The notes under the pieces: generated by a model | Told to the model about the DNA's origin: nothing | Seen by the model: the letters and a program-made list of their open reading frames with translations, nothing else | The model's database searches: none | Part shown: positions 39,168-51,447 of the stretch, piece after piece | How positions within the stretch are numbered: the stretch's first letter is position 1 | Layout of the letters: every line of letters begins with the position of its first letter | Assembly (NCBI GenBank): GCA_014706385.1 | Contig: JACGZH010000003.1 | Location: 699,501-763,500 of the forward strand | Source of the DNA: Phaffia rhodozyma | Lineage: Eukaryota; Basidiomycota; Tremellomycetes; Cystofilobasidiales; Mrakiaceae | Length of the DNA stretch: 64,000 nt | Direction: 5' to 3' | Translations under genes and position numbers: made by a program

Positions 39168-41773
39168 TCAAATCAAGTTCTCACATCTAGGGCAAGCAAA
39201 GACGAATTCTCCGTCGGGTCCACCCAGTAGACCGTCCTCGTCGGTCACGGCGTCCTCCCCGTTCTTCCTCTTCTTTGACTGTTCTACCCCGTTCTTACCC
39301 TCTTGAGAGTTCTTCAAAGCCTTCTCCCTCTCCTCCTCTCTCTCCTCGGCTTCATCAGCCAATTCTTCAGCTGTCTTGAGCTTTAAGCCTCCCTCCTCAC
39401 CTTCGACCTCGGGCAAGCCACAAACAACCTTCCAATCCTCAGGTAACGTTCCTTCAAACTCACAAACGTCTCTCAGAATCCGTCTAGCAGCGAGGACAAA
39501 GACACAGGTACCGACGATGCCGGAAGTAGATGTTCCACGGACGATCGGTTGTCTAGCGATTCGGAGAAGAGCAGGAGGAAGCATCGAGACCAGAGTGGCC
39601 GGATAGACCGGATGCGACTTAGAGGAACCGTCACCTCCACCGACAGCAGATGAAGACTCGGCAGACGTTCCATCCCCGTTTGATTTCAGTTTCTTACTGG
39701 GATGGTTACTACTGCTTGGCTCAACCTCGGTCTCATCTGCCGAGGCGTCTCCGGCCTCGCCATCTTCGGTAGGTTGGGCATGGTTCGTCTCGAAATGAAC
39801 GGCATCCTCGGCGACTCGGTCTCGTCCGCTCGAGGCAAGGCATGTAGAGTGGTACCTACAAAACCACCCATGGAAAGGAAATAAAGACATATCAGAACAC
39901 GCACTTTGTCCATTAGCAGGCAGTTCGAGTTCCGTTGATAGCCAAGAATAACAAGCCCCTCACCAAGTCTTGCACTTCTCTCTAGGACAGTAATGCATTC
40001 GGCTCTCTTTTGCAAAGGGCAGTGGGTAGTACATCTTTCCACAGATGCATCCAGGCTTGTAGTTCAGTTCGGCCTATTTATAACAACAAAAAAGAGAAAA
40101 AAGAAGAAGGGAAAAGACAAATCAAGAAGATAGAAAGTGAGATCTCAGTTCAACACCGTTCATATTCTGCGGCTCGACCTACAGGTTTCTGAACATGCGG
40201 CTTTTTCCTCGACTTGAAATCTTTGCTCTTTTCAGAAGACTGATCGGCACCCATGAGCTCCACAGTTCGATATCTGGATCAATAGAGGTACCAGAACAAG
40301 GTCAGCCAAATCCCGAAGATACTTTGCAGAGCTAATTTGGTCGACAAGAAAAAGTCCCCATTCAGGCTTACCTTACAAACCAATCGTCAGGGGCGATCTG
40401 GATCTGGTCTTCTGCGCACTCGTCGTAGTTGATTACCGTCGCCTTGTCTTTTAGCCAGATAAAGGAAGAAGCAACCAACAAGGAAATTAGTCCGATGAAT
40501 TCTATATATCTCGATCATCGAATGAAGATTCGATGAGAAAGAGCAAGCTAACCCTCGCATGTGGAAACCGGGATGATTTCAAAGTGATCCGAATGAACTA
40601 CCTCTCCTCCCTCCAACTGAAGCTGTTTGCTGATAGAATTGAGGAAACAAAGAGGCAGTGACTTCAGCATACAGAGACGCTTTCAGTCGGATTGAGGTTG
40701 AACGAGACATACGCGTATTTGAACCCAGAGGATTGCAGCTGGTCTTGTGTGTAACTACAGACATAAACAGAGAGTTATCAATCTGAATCAGCATTGATCA
40801 AACGCGACTTCTGGACTGGAGAAACTATCCGAACGGGATCGTGATACTCACTACCAAGTAATCTTGCTGTAGAATTAGAATAAAACAGAGCCCATGTAAG
40901 TTTGATAGATCGCGAAACAAGATGACACGTGTTCGTGGCCAAAGATGACTTACATGTAGACATCCACCTTATTGACGGCTCTCTGTACGTATTCAGATGT
41001 GATTATTTCAGTTAGCATTCATTTCCAGGATGTATCTACGCGTCTCTCGTGTCGAGTGCTAAAGGATGAGGGAAGACAAAGAAGGAATCTATGCTGCTTA
41101 CGATTTGCTCAATCCGTCCAATCCATTTTTCTAAGTCACCCACATCATCAGGGATGGTTACTGTCTGTTTCTTAGAGCCCTTCACCTTCTTCCCTCGTTT
41201 AGGAGCTTCATAAGGAATTCCAGGTCGGATGTAGATGCTATCTCCGACGTGAAGCTTGGTCTTCTCTTGATCGGGGACTGAAAACGGACGCGTTTGTTCC
41301 AGGCATGAGATAAGAAGAGAAAGAAAGAAAATAGTTTGCACTTGTGTTTCACTCGAGACGATTTAACAGAAGCACATACGCTGGCAGGCTCGGTATGTTT
41401 TATCTTTAGATATGGACGGACGAAGAATAGTAAGTCGCGTGAATATGTCAGCGAGAACACCAGCAACGCGAGGAAGAAAGTTAAGAGGAAGCAAGGTGAA
41501 GACATCACGTACAATCATTCCAGTTCTGAATGTCAGGGACTTCAGCTACATCCTGTGAATGCATCCGTTCGAGAAGGTTTCGAAATCCAACGAGAACAGA
41601 AGACAAGACGCGTTAGGTCGACTCTATGCTTGCCTCCTTGATCAAGGGAGTAGATACTTGGATTCGTCTTGCTAAACGGGTAAGAAACGGATACTGACGA
41701 TGGTAGTCTTCTTCTTCAAAAGCTCCCTCTTCTTTGGAGAAGGATCTGTGGATTTGTCATTCTCAACAGACAT
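39168..41773 (-). CDS. BAH domain plus PHD finger chromatin protein
   Basis: Probable nuclear histone-mark reader. The start ATG at 41773 gives MSVENDKSTDPSPKKREL. The BAH domain begins around KTKLHVGDSIYIRPGIPYE (near 41250) and runs through DLEKWIGRIEQI, a TWY-containing exon, YDECAEDQIQIAPDDWFVR and KPGCICG. PHD zinc ligands then appear in order: CIC, CPREKC, YHSTC (exon from 39860) and finally CPRC at the extreme C-terminus (FACPRCENLI). About 220 residues of acidic and helical sequence separate YHSTC from CPRC, so the finger is split. The BAH-then-PHD order matches Neurospora EPR-1, an H3K27me3 reader. Orthology is an inference I could not test. Confidence 0.8.
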
Positions 41774-42062
41774 GACTGAGTTGCAGTGATGGACGCGTGC
41801 GTGTTGGTATGAAGAGAGAAAGGCGAGTAGGGATGGAAGACGGAATAGGAAGATGTTGAGAGAACGGGCAAAACGAGTGACAGATGCGCGTACAGATCAA
41901 GACGTTTTTCGATTTATATGTATATTCATTTATATCTAGGTAAGTCCACATGATTGCGCAGCCAACTTTAGACAAGACGGCAGCCGGTCCGATAAAGCGG
42001 ATAGAGAATGAAACCCATACTTTCCACCACCTATCAGTCATCTAATACCATCGGACAGAAAC
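41774..42062. promoter_or_regulatory. Divergent promoter, BAH-PHD gene and amine oxidase
   Basis: A 289-base spacer between two start codons with AT-rich sequence around 41910-41950. No motif could be assigned. Confidence 0.35.
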
Positions 42063-43985
42063 ATGGCAAGCAACGCATTCGACAGTATTATCATTGGCGC
42101 TGGATTCTCCGGTCTAGTGGCAGCTCGGAAGCTCGCTCAGAGTGGGTTTAACGTTCTTGTCATCGAGGTAAACATCAAGTCCAGGCTGCCTTTATTCGAC
42201 GTTTCTTTTTTCTGATTTTTTCCATCTCCGAGGCTGACTGAAATGAATTGATGCAGGCGCGAGACCGAACGGGTGGCCGAGCGTCAACATACAGTACAGC
42301 TGAATGTCCTCCAGTCGATTTGGGTTGCTCGTGGATTCACGGCTATGCCGAGGGAACGCCTGTCAGAGCCTTAGTCGAGGAGTTGGGTATTGTAAGTTAT
42401 ATGACCGTCTGTATATGCTCCTTTTTGTATCAGAGCTGATAAGTGCGTTGTCATCCCTTTCAAGACGGCTGCCATCAACAAACCAAAGCGGTCTATCCTG
42501 CTAGGACCATCTGGTGAGGATACTCAGATATGTACACAGTGTTTATACAGCACACCTCTCACACTCTTGACTCTTGACATTACGCTACATAGGTCCCGTT
42601 CCACAAGCTCTGTCTGTAAAGCTGTTTGCCAACTTTCAGAGAGCAACTCAAGTGATGAAACAAGTTGCTTCTAGTCTGAGCTATGAAGATCAGCCTATCT
42701 CGAAGCACCTGTTTGATGCTTCGTCGGATTTATTCAAGGGACTTGAGTCGGATGAAGAGAGAAATTTGGCGATCGGGCTGGCGCGGACGATGCAGGTTGG
42801 GATGGGAATCACACTAGAGGAAGCTAGTCTGAAGTGGCACAGCTACGAAGGTATGCGCGTCATGACTCAGAGTCGAACAAAGAAGATCATGTACTTCAGT
42901 CTTTCTGACCTTTCTTTTGCTTACCATCAAGACAACTACGCTGGAACTGATGGTATGTATACACTCATCTGCGTCTACTTCCTGCTTCAGGTTCTCGTTC
43001 TTAAACAACCTCCTTGATGGTTCTTGCTCTTCCGTTCACAGCCGCACCTAAAGGAGGTTATGAATCTGTGACGAACGCCTTGCGAGACGACCTCGTCCGG
43101 CTAGGTGGGTTGATTCGTTTGAGTGAGACTGTGGACTCTATCAGGCTCGACACGCCTTCCGGTATCACCGTCACCACCACTCCTAGCATCACTGGTAGTT
43201 CATCCGAGATCAAGAACGCAGCAACATACACCGCTTCTACATGTCTGTCCACCCTTCCTCTAGGCATCCTTCAATCTCTCGACCTATCCAAGTTTTTCAA
43301 CCCCCCCTTGAGCGTTCGACTATCTGCTTCTATCAACCGGACAAAGGTCGGGATGCTTGACAAAGTGTATATCAGGTATCCGACCTCTTGGTGGATCCAA
43401 GATTCGGAAGAGATCGGGAGCTTTATTCTCTTGCCTACGTCCACCTCGGACTCCTCGACCGTCAACCCAACGACAGCGAAAGAACTGTTGGACACTGTCA
43501 CACTTGTCATCAACACCCTTCCCCCGACTGGTGCTCCGTCTTCAGCTTCATCTGAACAAGCGGGCCCTACTCAAGCCGGCTTGGTGATGTACATCCCAGC
43601 GCCTATCTCTTCTGCGTTTGAATCATTTTCCCAGTCCGAGATCAAGGATGCCGTTCATTCGATCTTGTCCACTCGAATTCCTCATGATGGATCTGGACCT
43701 GTTCCCTTGCCTGTAGGATCGGTTCATACCACCTGGACGACCGACAAGTTCTCGTTCGGAGCAACATCCACTCCTACCCCCTATAACACCGGTCAGACTC
43801 CATTGGATTTGAACGAGCTTGGAAAACCGATATGGGGAGGTCAACTCGGTTTTGCGGGCGAACACACAGATCTGAATCATCGAGGAAGTGTAGCTGGGGC
43901 TGTTATCAGCGGCCAGAGAGAAGGATCTAGAATTGCTGGATTTTTGGCTCGGGAACAAGCAAGGAAGGACCAAATTCGATCGTGA
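42063..43985 (+). CDS. Flavin-containing amine/polyamine oxidase
   Basis: FAD-dependent oxidase of the monoamine/polyamine oxidase fold. The ATG at 42063 leads directly into the Rossmann dinucleotide motif IIIGAGFSGLVAARKLA and then VIEARDRTGGRA, followed by VDLGCSWIHG. The C-terminal FAD block is GQLGFAGEHTDLNHRGSVAG with AVISGQREGSRIAGF. Introns after codons near 42167, 42391, 42515, 42852 and 42951 divide the N-terminal half, and one long exon carries the rest. Fms1-type polyamine oxidase is the closest guess from GCSWIHG; substrate cannot be told from sequence. No peroxisomal C-terminal tripeptide is visible (ends DQIRS). A possible intron straddles the stop region but does not change the predicted end. 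Confidence 0.85.
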
Positions 43986-44317
43986 GTGAGGGCACGTGCT
44001 CGATAAGGGTCGTACAAAGATATCTCTCCCATTTTGCGTTCGTTCAATATCATTTAGGTAGGTGCTAGCCTCTTTGTTACAAAATCAGGCAAAGACGGGA
44101 GATGGAAATGTGAATGGTGCAAAAGCATTGAGTGTTGCAGCCAAGATGAATCAGAAAGAGGGCATGTGAGACATCTTTTTACTCTGTGTGTCATACCCTT
44201 CTCCCCTTTGGTTAGTTTCGGCAAAGAGGTGAACGATAGATACAATGATGAGAAAGTTCATGAAAGAATTTACAACGCGCAGCAGACAGACATCCTGTCC
44301 ATTGAGGATGGGACTGT
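43986..44317. other. Convergent 3' region, amine oxidase and ARL1
   Basis: About 330 bases. A GTGAGT at 43983 and a TTTAG near 44058 could be an intron in the oxidase 3' untranslated region. The frame after it (near 44062-44168) looks moderately coding but cannot be joined without a stop. Confidence 0.4.
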
Positions 44318-45852
44318 CTATTTTCCTTGTATGATGTTGACCAGCCAGTCCAAGCCCTGTATCAATTTTCAGGTTCGTCAGCACTATTGAAACAACAATG
44401 TCTGAACGTTGCAAGATAGAAGACGAGAAGCAAGAGATGGGGCCGACCTCTTCTAAGCCTTCACCCTTTGTGGCGCAACTGCCTCTTACACTCCATTCCC
44501 TCGACTTTTCTCCTCCTGCCAGTCCAAGCTTATCTGAAATTTCACCCGAGGAGAGAGCACCAGAAACATCCTATATATCGAACAATGTAAAAATGAAGAA
44601 CAGAACGCGTTTAGACTTGTCGCAAGGCCGACCAACGCGATAAAGAACTCGGAAGGAGATTTGAATAAATAAACGGACTTGTTTATTGGCAAACACAAGT
44701 ACTGGTACGCCCTTGAGCTCTTCCTCACTTAGCATCGTTAAGAGCTCAGTCCGTGAGGTGGGAAGTCGGGCGGCATCCGAAGCATCTATCACATAGATGA
44801 TAGCCTGAGAAGAGGATGGTCCGTAAGAACGCGTGGTCTCCGTTCGAAAGGCTATGTAACGAAACTCACTTGAGTGTTTGCATAGTAACAGCGCCAATAC
44901 GGTCTATTTGTTTTACACGGGAGCGAAATCAGGTCAGCATCATGCTTTAGTTCGATTCGCGACGCCATACGGCGTGCTTCTAGTTCAGATGTAGACGTTG
45001 ATTACGACTAACCTTATGCTAGATTGACCTGTGATGAGATTGATGAGATATGTTTCAGCAGCGTCAGATCTATCTTGTATTCCAAGATGAGAAAAGCATA
45101 TGTTTCTGATGCAATCCGTTCAACGAAGGGAGCTTACCTCCGAGATCCCATACCTGGAACTTGATGTTCTTATACTGTACACTTTCAACATTAAATCCAA
45201 TTGCTATTAAGAAACCCCGGGAAAGAGTTAAGTGAAATCGGATGATATCTGCGAAGCTCAAAGAACGAATGACCTGAACTCACTCGGAATAGTTGAAACA
45301 ACCTCTCCGATCTGGTTTATCGGTATACGGACGGAGGCAAAACACTTCATGTTAGTTACTCTATTGATTAATCACCAGATGCAAGGGACGTCCGATAGGT
45401 GTCTGTGCGTCGAATATGCTTTGTCCGTTAGGGAAAACGACTTGATATACAGTGCATCCAGACTCGCTCACGCTCGTCCCAATTTGTATACACCATGGGG
45501 ACAATACGGACAAGAAGGAAAGACACAACCAGGCTTGATGCAATGCCCGGCAGAACCATGGTAAGAACTGACCTGTAACCGATAGAGGATCGTTGTCTTC
45601 CCTGCAGAGTCTAGTCCAACCATAAGAATCCGAACCTGTGAAGAAAATTGAACACGGCGTTAAGACCACGTCGGCTCAGGTTTGTATTTGGAACAGTCAT
45701 ATGAAACTCTCCAGATGACGAGAGCCACCAAGGTAAAGAACAAGATGATACAAGTTTAACAAGGATAGACATGTTGAGCGTACCTCCTTGTCTTTGCCCC
45801 ATAACGATAGGGATGTTAGGCTCGAGAACAACGAAGAGAATGTAACACCCAT
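44318..45852 (-). CDS. ARL1: ADP-ribosylation factor-like GTPase 1
   Basis: Small GTPase of the trans-Golgi that recruits GRIP-domain golgins. It starts [15 protein letters not shown] (ATG at 45852) with the Gly2 needed for N-myristoylation. The G1 loop is [15 protein letters not shown], switch 1 is [18 protein letters not shown]3 is VWDLGG, and G4 is FANKQD (spliced: FANKQ, then [17 protein letters not shown]). The C-terminal exons give [20 protein letters not shown] and a stop at 44318. All nucleotide-binding motifs are intact, and the length (about 180 residues) is normal. Arl1 and the GARP subunit Vps54 in this window act at the same organelle, though they are not neighbours. Confidence 0.92.
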
Positions 45853-46261
45853 CTGAGAGTCGAGTGAATGCAGGGTATGTATCAGTTGATGTGGTGCAGG
45901 TGAACGTGAGCGTGGGCGTGAATGTAAATGTCTCTGTATGTTGGCTTGTACAACACGATGCTTGGTCGATGGAAAGTGGATGGCAAACGAAGGAAGGCGT
46001 CTAGTAGATGGATGTTTCGGTGGAATGGAACCCTAGGCGGTAGGTAGTTATGACGATTACATAATCAAAATATCTTGTGCGTAAACAACAGAGGTACAAG
46101 CAGCCTTTCACCTTCTACCGGTTTGATCGTCTGCTCTACTTCACTGTCCCTTCGGACTACTCGTTCACATCGCTCTTGGGGGTTTGTTTGTCTGTTTTGT
46201 TGCTTAGAACGCTGCTCTTTTCTTGCCTGCAGATAGATCTCTCTTGCTCCGACAGCCCCTG
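45853..46261. promoter_or_regulatory. Divergent promoter, ARL1 and RhoGEF
   Basis: A 409-base spacer. The left half is GT-rich repeats of GTGAACGTGAGCGTGG type near 45900-45920. The right half is CT-rich. No conserved site was recognised. Confidence 0.35.
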
Positions 46262-49200
46262 ATGCGAGCTTTCCTCGCTCGGCTGAGTAATGGAACAGTT
46301 CCCAACAACGATCACCACCCGTCTATTCCAGCCGACTCACACAGTCCGGCAGTCATACCCAAGTTGAAGGCATCAGAGAGATATGAGCAAAACAAGGAGA
46401 ATAAAACACAAACTCTTCCATCCGATCCACCATCCTTAGGCCCAATTCCGACTGTTTCGACGTCCTTTGAGTCGGAACAGACGTTCCATGTATCCCAGGT
46501 CACTGCTGTCGTTCCACTCCGTTCGGTCTCGCCATCGTATGCTGTCTCGCCGTCGCCAGTGAAACCAATAGGAAGAGGAAAAGCTCCTAGCACAGTTAGG
46601 ATAGGACCTCCTCCTCCTGTTCCAGTTTCAATACGCTGCGCTCAAGCCAAGCCATCGGATTGTCCAGAGAGAGAGAAGAAGATCGTCTCTACGGCACTCG
46701 CTCCGCCTCTTACTAGTTTAGCTCCGGCTTTGGAATTACCAACCACATTCACTCCACTGTCTGTTTCTTCCTTTTCAATAGCACCCAATCCCACCGAAAC
46801 GAAGACGGCAAAGTCAGAGACAACATACACTCCTGTGCAGCCTACTCTCGAACTAGCTCTCGATCAAGAAACACATCATAGACCCTCTTCCCCTTCATCA
46901 TCTACGCCTTCAACCAGTTTCTCTCAAACCAACAAAGAACCGGCCGCTAATTCTCCCCATGTATCTGTGGCTCCAAGTACAAGTAAAACTAAAGTCACAA
47001 ATGCTTCCATCGCTTCAGGCTCGGATCCAACTCCTACCTCCGATCGACCCAACTCCTCTTTCCGCGCTAGCCCAGCCACCGTTCCTGCTCCTGCAACTAG
47101 CTCATCTCGGATAAGATCATCCTCAGTTATCACGCCTACGGCCAGTGCAGGATACCTGAAGCCGAGACCAAAAAGCATCATGTCAACGGACAGTCGATTG
47201 CATGCTCAGTCTATCGCAGGGCGCTCCTCTAGAATGAGTGGCAGTTTTCACAAGATAGAAGAACATAACGAGACGACAGACGCAGAGAGGAGTTTTGTGA
47301 GCGCGCCGGAAAACTGGAGTCAGTGGGCGGATGAGGATCTGTTGATGAATCTTGGACCTAGGGAACGAACGAGACAGGAGGTCCTCTGGGAGATTGTCAG
47401 ATCCGAAGATAGGTACGCTCGAACCCAAAATACTTGACCTCCATTTTTGTTGCATGCTGATAGTGTGGGATTGCTAACTCGTTCATCTTGTCTTTCTTGG
47501 GGAAAATCGCCGGGCTAGATACGTGACTGACTTGGAGAATCTGCTGTCCACATTCATCAACGCGCTTCTTCCATCTTCGCCAGTGTCATCTAGCTCACCT
47601 CCCACCGTACCACTACCCTTACCAGAAGAGCCTCGTTCCCTTACTTCGGTTGATCGTCTGCCTATCGCTGCAAAGTTTACAACTCAACCAGTCGGACTAC
47701 CTCTGATGTCTCTGACTGGAAAAGATCAAGAAGGATCATCCGGAATCTCAACTGGTAGAACGGCAGGCAATCTCTCTGATGGCGCGAGTTCTGATCCATC
47801 TGCGCGCCCTTCTTCTATCAGAAATAAAGACAGGAGCCCTCCGACATCGGCCCCTGCTCGAGTGAGGCACTCCCTTCCGCCTGTGAAACGGTCTTCAGTC
47901 GACCGACCGGTCTCGTCTCTATCCTCCTCTTCAATCTCTCAAACGACCGGCCGAAAACTTCAGCGTGTGTTGTCTCACGTCCACCTTCACGCTCAGCCAT
48001 ACCCCATAACAACCACGCCTGCCCCTAAATCTGTGAATGAATTCTCGAACACAGACATTTTTGGTCTTCCCGAAGATCTCAAGATCATTCTTGAAGTCCT
48101 GAGGGACGGCATCTTGCCAGGTCATCGGGCGTTGTGTAGAGCATTGAAAAGAAGACACGAGGAGCAATTTCCTCTAGTAAGATCATTGGCAGATGTATTC
48201 ACTCAGCATGTAAGGCCTCTATTTCTGCCCTCTGCTTGTTTCAGATTGAGCTGGAGTTCAGCCAGGCTGATACTCTGTTCTTCTCTAATCTGTGTCGATA
48301 ATCGGAAATACAAAAAGTCATACGTTCTCAAAGCATACACCACATATGTTCTTCACCTTTCTGACGCCCTTAGAACTATCGACCAGGCCTTAATGTCGTC
48401 CTCTTCGAGTGACGGAAAGAAGAAGAAGGATAAAAAGTCGGCGGAAGACGAGGAGCTTGAGCGCCTGAAAGGGATCTTTCAGGTAGGGTTTCTTCGAATA
48501 TCTTTCGTTACAAGCAGTCAGACAAGTCAAGACCTCGGTCGATCATGTCCTAACATGCTTCGTCTTATATCACTGACCATACATCTATGCGCGTGTAACA
48601 GGAACTGGACGAACTCGCAGCTGATCGAGGACAAAGTGGCCTGGCGATCTCCCTCTCGAAACCTTTTCAAAGGTACTTGAGCCTTTTATTGAAACTCAGC
48701 ACCGGTCGTGAATGTACACGCGCTGATGTCTGATCTCGCTATCTGAATATTCATTCCTGGAAACAGACTCGTAAAATATCCTCTACTCCTCCAGAACCTT
48801 CTCTACGTAAGACTTTCTCCCTTGCTTGTGATCCTCTTGTTGACGTCGAGAGGATCAATCTCAATGTATTTGTTCAACCTTTTTCTTACGACAACTCTAC
48901 GAAAATAACAAATAGAACACCGACCCTTCAACAAAGGAATACGAAGCAACACTGTCTATGGTCGATCAGGTTGAATTGATCATTCGGTCGATCGAGGATA
49001 AGAAGACGGCAGTCGAAGAACGAGTTAAGACGAGGGATGTGTTCGCTCGAATTGAAGGGTTGGAGCGAGAGAAGGTGAGTGTTTGTGAGAGGGTATATTC
49101 ATCACGTAGAACCTTGATAGTTCTGACTTCCCTTGTTCTGTGGTTTGCTTGTCATTATCGTCGTATCCATCGTCGAACAGATGCTCATGATTCCTAATCC

Positions 49201-50518
49201 TAGCCGACTGATCCTTGAAGAATACCCCTGCGGCCCAGATGGCTCTAAGATTTCTACAACCACTACAACCACCAATGCTACTACTACCGCCGCTATCTCC
49301 CGTCGATCGACTCCTGCTCAGACAAAGGGCAAGGATAAGGACAAAACGAACATTCGAAGGATAGGCGAAATGCTGAGACCCAGTCACGGGTCTGGTTCTG
49401 GGACGCCAAATGATCTATGGATCGTGTACGTCCTTTCGTCCTTATGTCTCGTCGTCTTACTTGGACTCACCAGATTTCTTTCTGATAAATCTTGCATACA
49501 CACTGTCATCTCTATCGCAGCCGATTCAACGATGTCAGCTTGTTGTGCCAAAGGACGGGAACAACCTCCTTACCTCTGGCCTCGGCCACTTCTCGGTCTC
49601 CTTCCCTCCCGGAACTGAATGCGCCCAACAGAGTGACAGCTACTGGAAGAAGACCCCATCAGATCAGACCTCGAAATATTTATCGAGTAAGCGCTCTGCT
49701 CCTACTTTATATCGATAACAAGCATGTGCTACGCTTCACGCTGATATCCGACCATTCTATTCACCTAAATGCCGTCGTCATCCTTTCTGTCTGGTGTTCC
49801 ATGTTGAATTTAAAAGTTTATAAAGTTGGAGGGTTGGACAACGTCTACTGCTATACCATCCAAGCATAGGCCGACCTCCACTGGAACGTCAGTGAATCTT
49901 CTCGGCTCTTATCATGTGATGCGACTGACATCGAGGTCGATCTTTCTTCGAGTATATCAGCCTTGTTAAGGGTCGATCTTTGACTACCCGGCCTCTAACA
50001 GGAAGCGCTCTTAAAGCACACAATGAAAACAATCGCGATTTAAAGATCGAGGGGGATAGAGGCGAGGAAAGTGACGATTCGTCGGATACGAAGAGTCAGA
50101 TGTCATTCACTTATCGGTAAGTTTTCTCCGTTTACTGGTGTTGTTTGAGCATGGTCCTAACGCCTTCTCAACATTGTTTCCTCCTTCGTTCGTATTTTCT
50201 ACGCGCTGGTTGTACTCTTGAAACAAAAGTGGCGGTGACACCGTCGAGCCGACTCCTGGTCCAGGACCTCGACCAAATTCTTCCGCCAGTCGACGGACAT
50301 TGGCTTCATCTCAGTCAACGGTCGCATCCAGAGCAAGGAGCTCTTCTGCTCAGACTCGTCGTTCGTCATCCTCCGCTCAGGATAAGTTTGGCTCGAGACT
50401 TCGGTCGCCGGAGCTTCATCCTGGATCCGCTCGACCAGGAAGTAGAGCTCGGTCGAATGGCGCAACGAGCGTTGCTGGTTTGACTACAAAACGGGCTGTG
50501 ACACCCATTGTCGGCTGA
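46262..50518 (+). CDS. Rho-family guanine nucleotide exchange factor (DH-PH)
   Basis: Activates a Rho/Cdc42-type GTPase, probably in polarity or wall-integrity signalling. The first ATG in the long frame is at 46262 (MRAFLARLSNGTVPNN). About 360 residues of Ser/Thr/Pro-rich disordered sequence precede the Dbl-homology domain. The DH domain starts at TRQEVLWEIVRSEDRYVTDL, spanning the intron at 47413. A 150-residue Ser/Pro insert then separates this first DH helix from FGLPEDLKIILEVL, followed by SYVLKAYTTYVLHLSDAL and the conserved SLSKPFQRLVKYPLLLQNLL. A PH-like region follows (LWIVRFNDVSLLCQRTG near 49430-49560), and a basic Ser/Arg tail ends at 50518. Which Rho protein it acts on cannot be told. 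Confidence 0.82.
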
Positions 50519-51447
50519 TCGCATTCTTCGGCATCAAGTGCTTCATCTGTTAGACCCCAACCACGTCTCATAAACTAATCCCTTCCTTCAAATTAAAAAA
50601 AAAATGAAAAAAACAACGAGCGCGTTCTTCTCTTTCTTCTGCAATTTCCGGTACCGCTCTCAGTACGCTTTATCTGCAGAATGAACTGTAGGTTTCATTC
50701 GGTTTCTCACCCACTTTCGTAATTTAGGACGTCCCGTTGAGATTTCGTCTCCTTTCGCACCCTTCGAACTCCTTGCTCAATTATTCCGTCGTTCTTTCGA
50801 CTCACTCGAGTTCCATGTGATCCTTGAGCAAGAACCCTGCCCAGCTGCCTCTATCTTCATTCTCTTTCTCCACATATGCATATGCTTTCTCCTACCGCCT
50901 ATTCGATCTAGTCATTGGTACCATGTCTTTTGCTGATACGCCATTCACAGTCTGTTCTATATATTTTTACTGCACTCCAATCACTCTATCGGTTGACCAA
51001 TACATCTCTTAAGGCTTTGCATAGAGTTCCATTCTTCACTTCTTATATACCCTCGCTAATTTGATCTTCTGATATATCCATGTCTTCATAGCTTCTGACC
51101 TGTTGTTTCGGTGTGGTGGAGGTTGAAGCTATGGTTGAATCTGCATGTCCGTCATCTTCTCGGCGGCAGTCGATCCACGTGGCCCTTGCTGGACTGATAG
51201 TTTGTTTTTACCTTCTCTCAATTTGTTCCATCCGTCTCTTTACCACACACGCACACACTTGCCTCACACAGTCAACACGCAGACAGTCATCTTAATCACC
51301 AGCTATCTCAGTTTCATATACCCATCAGCCTATCCCCCAATCAGTTCTCCGTAGACCGACCAAAGTATCCAGAGGTTTCTCATCAGTTCTTCTTTTCGGA
51401 ACGCTTCTCTTCTGTGATCGTCTAGACATCATCAATAGTCATTTAAG
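50519..51447. promoter_or_regulatory. Intergenic region between the RhoGEF and MDM35-like genes
   Basis: About 930 bases, the longest gene-poor stretch here. It has an A-rich run near 50598-50616, then long CT-rich sequence from 50680 to 51420. A CCACGTGG palindrome sits at 51176-51183. Short frames show no conserved protein. It may hold a long 5' leader of the next gene. Confidence 0.4.

Noticed and set aside
43983..44170. Extra 3' exon of the amine oxidase encoding a Lys/Asn-rich tail
   Set aside because: The GTGAGT and TTTAG sites are plausible, but any joined reading reaches a stop within one codon after the junction, so the protein end is unchanged.
50824..51012. Short open frame with a hydrophobic stretch ahead of MDM35
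   Set aside because: No conserved sequence and CT-rich composition. More likely a promoter or leader.
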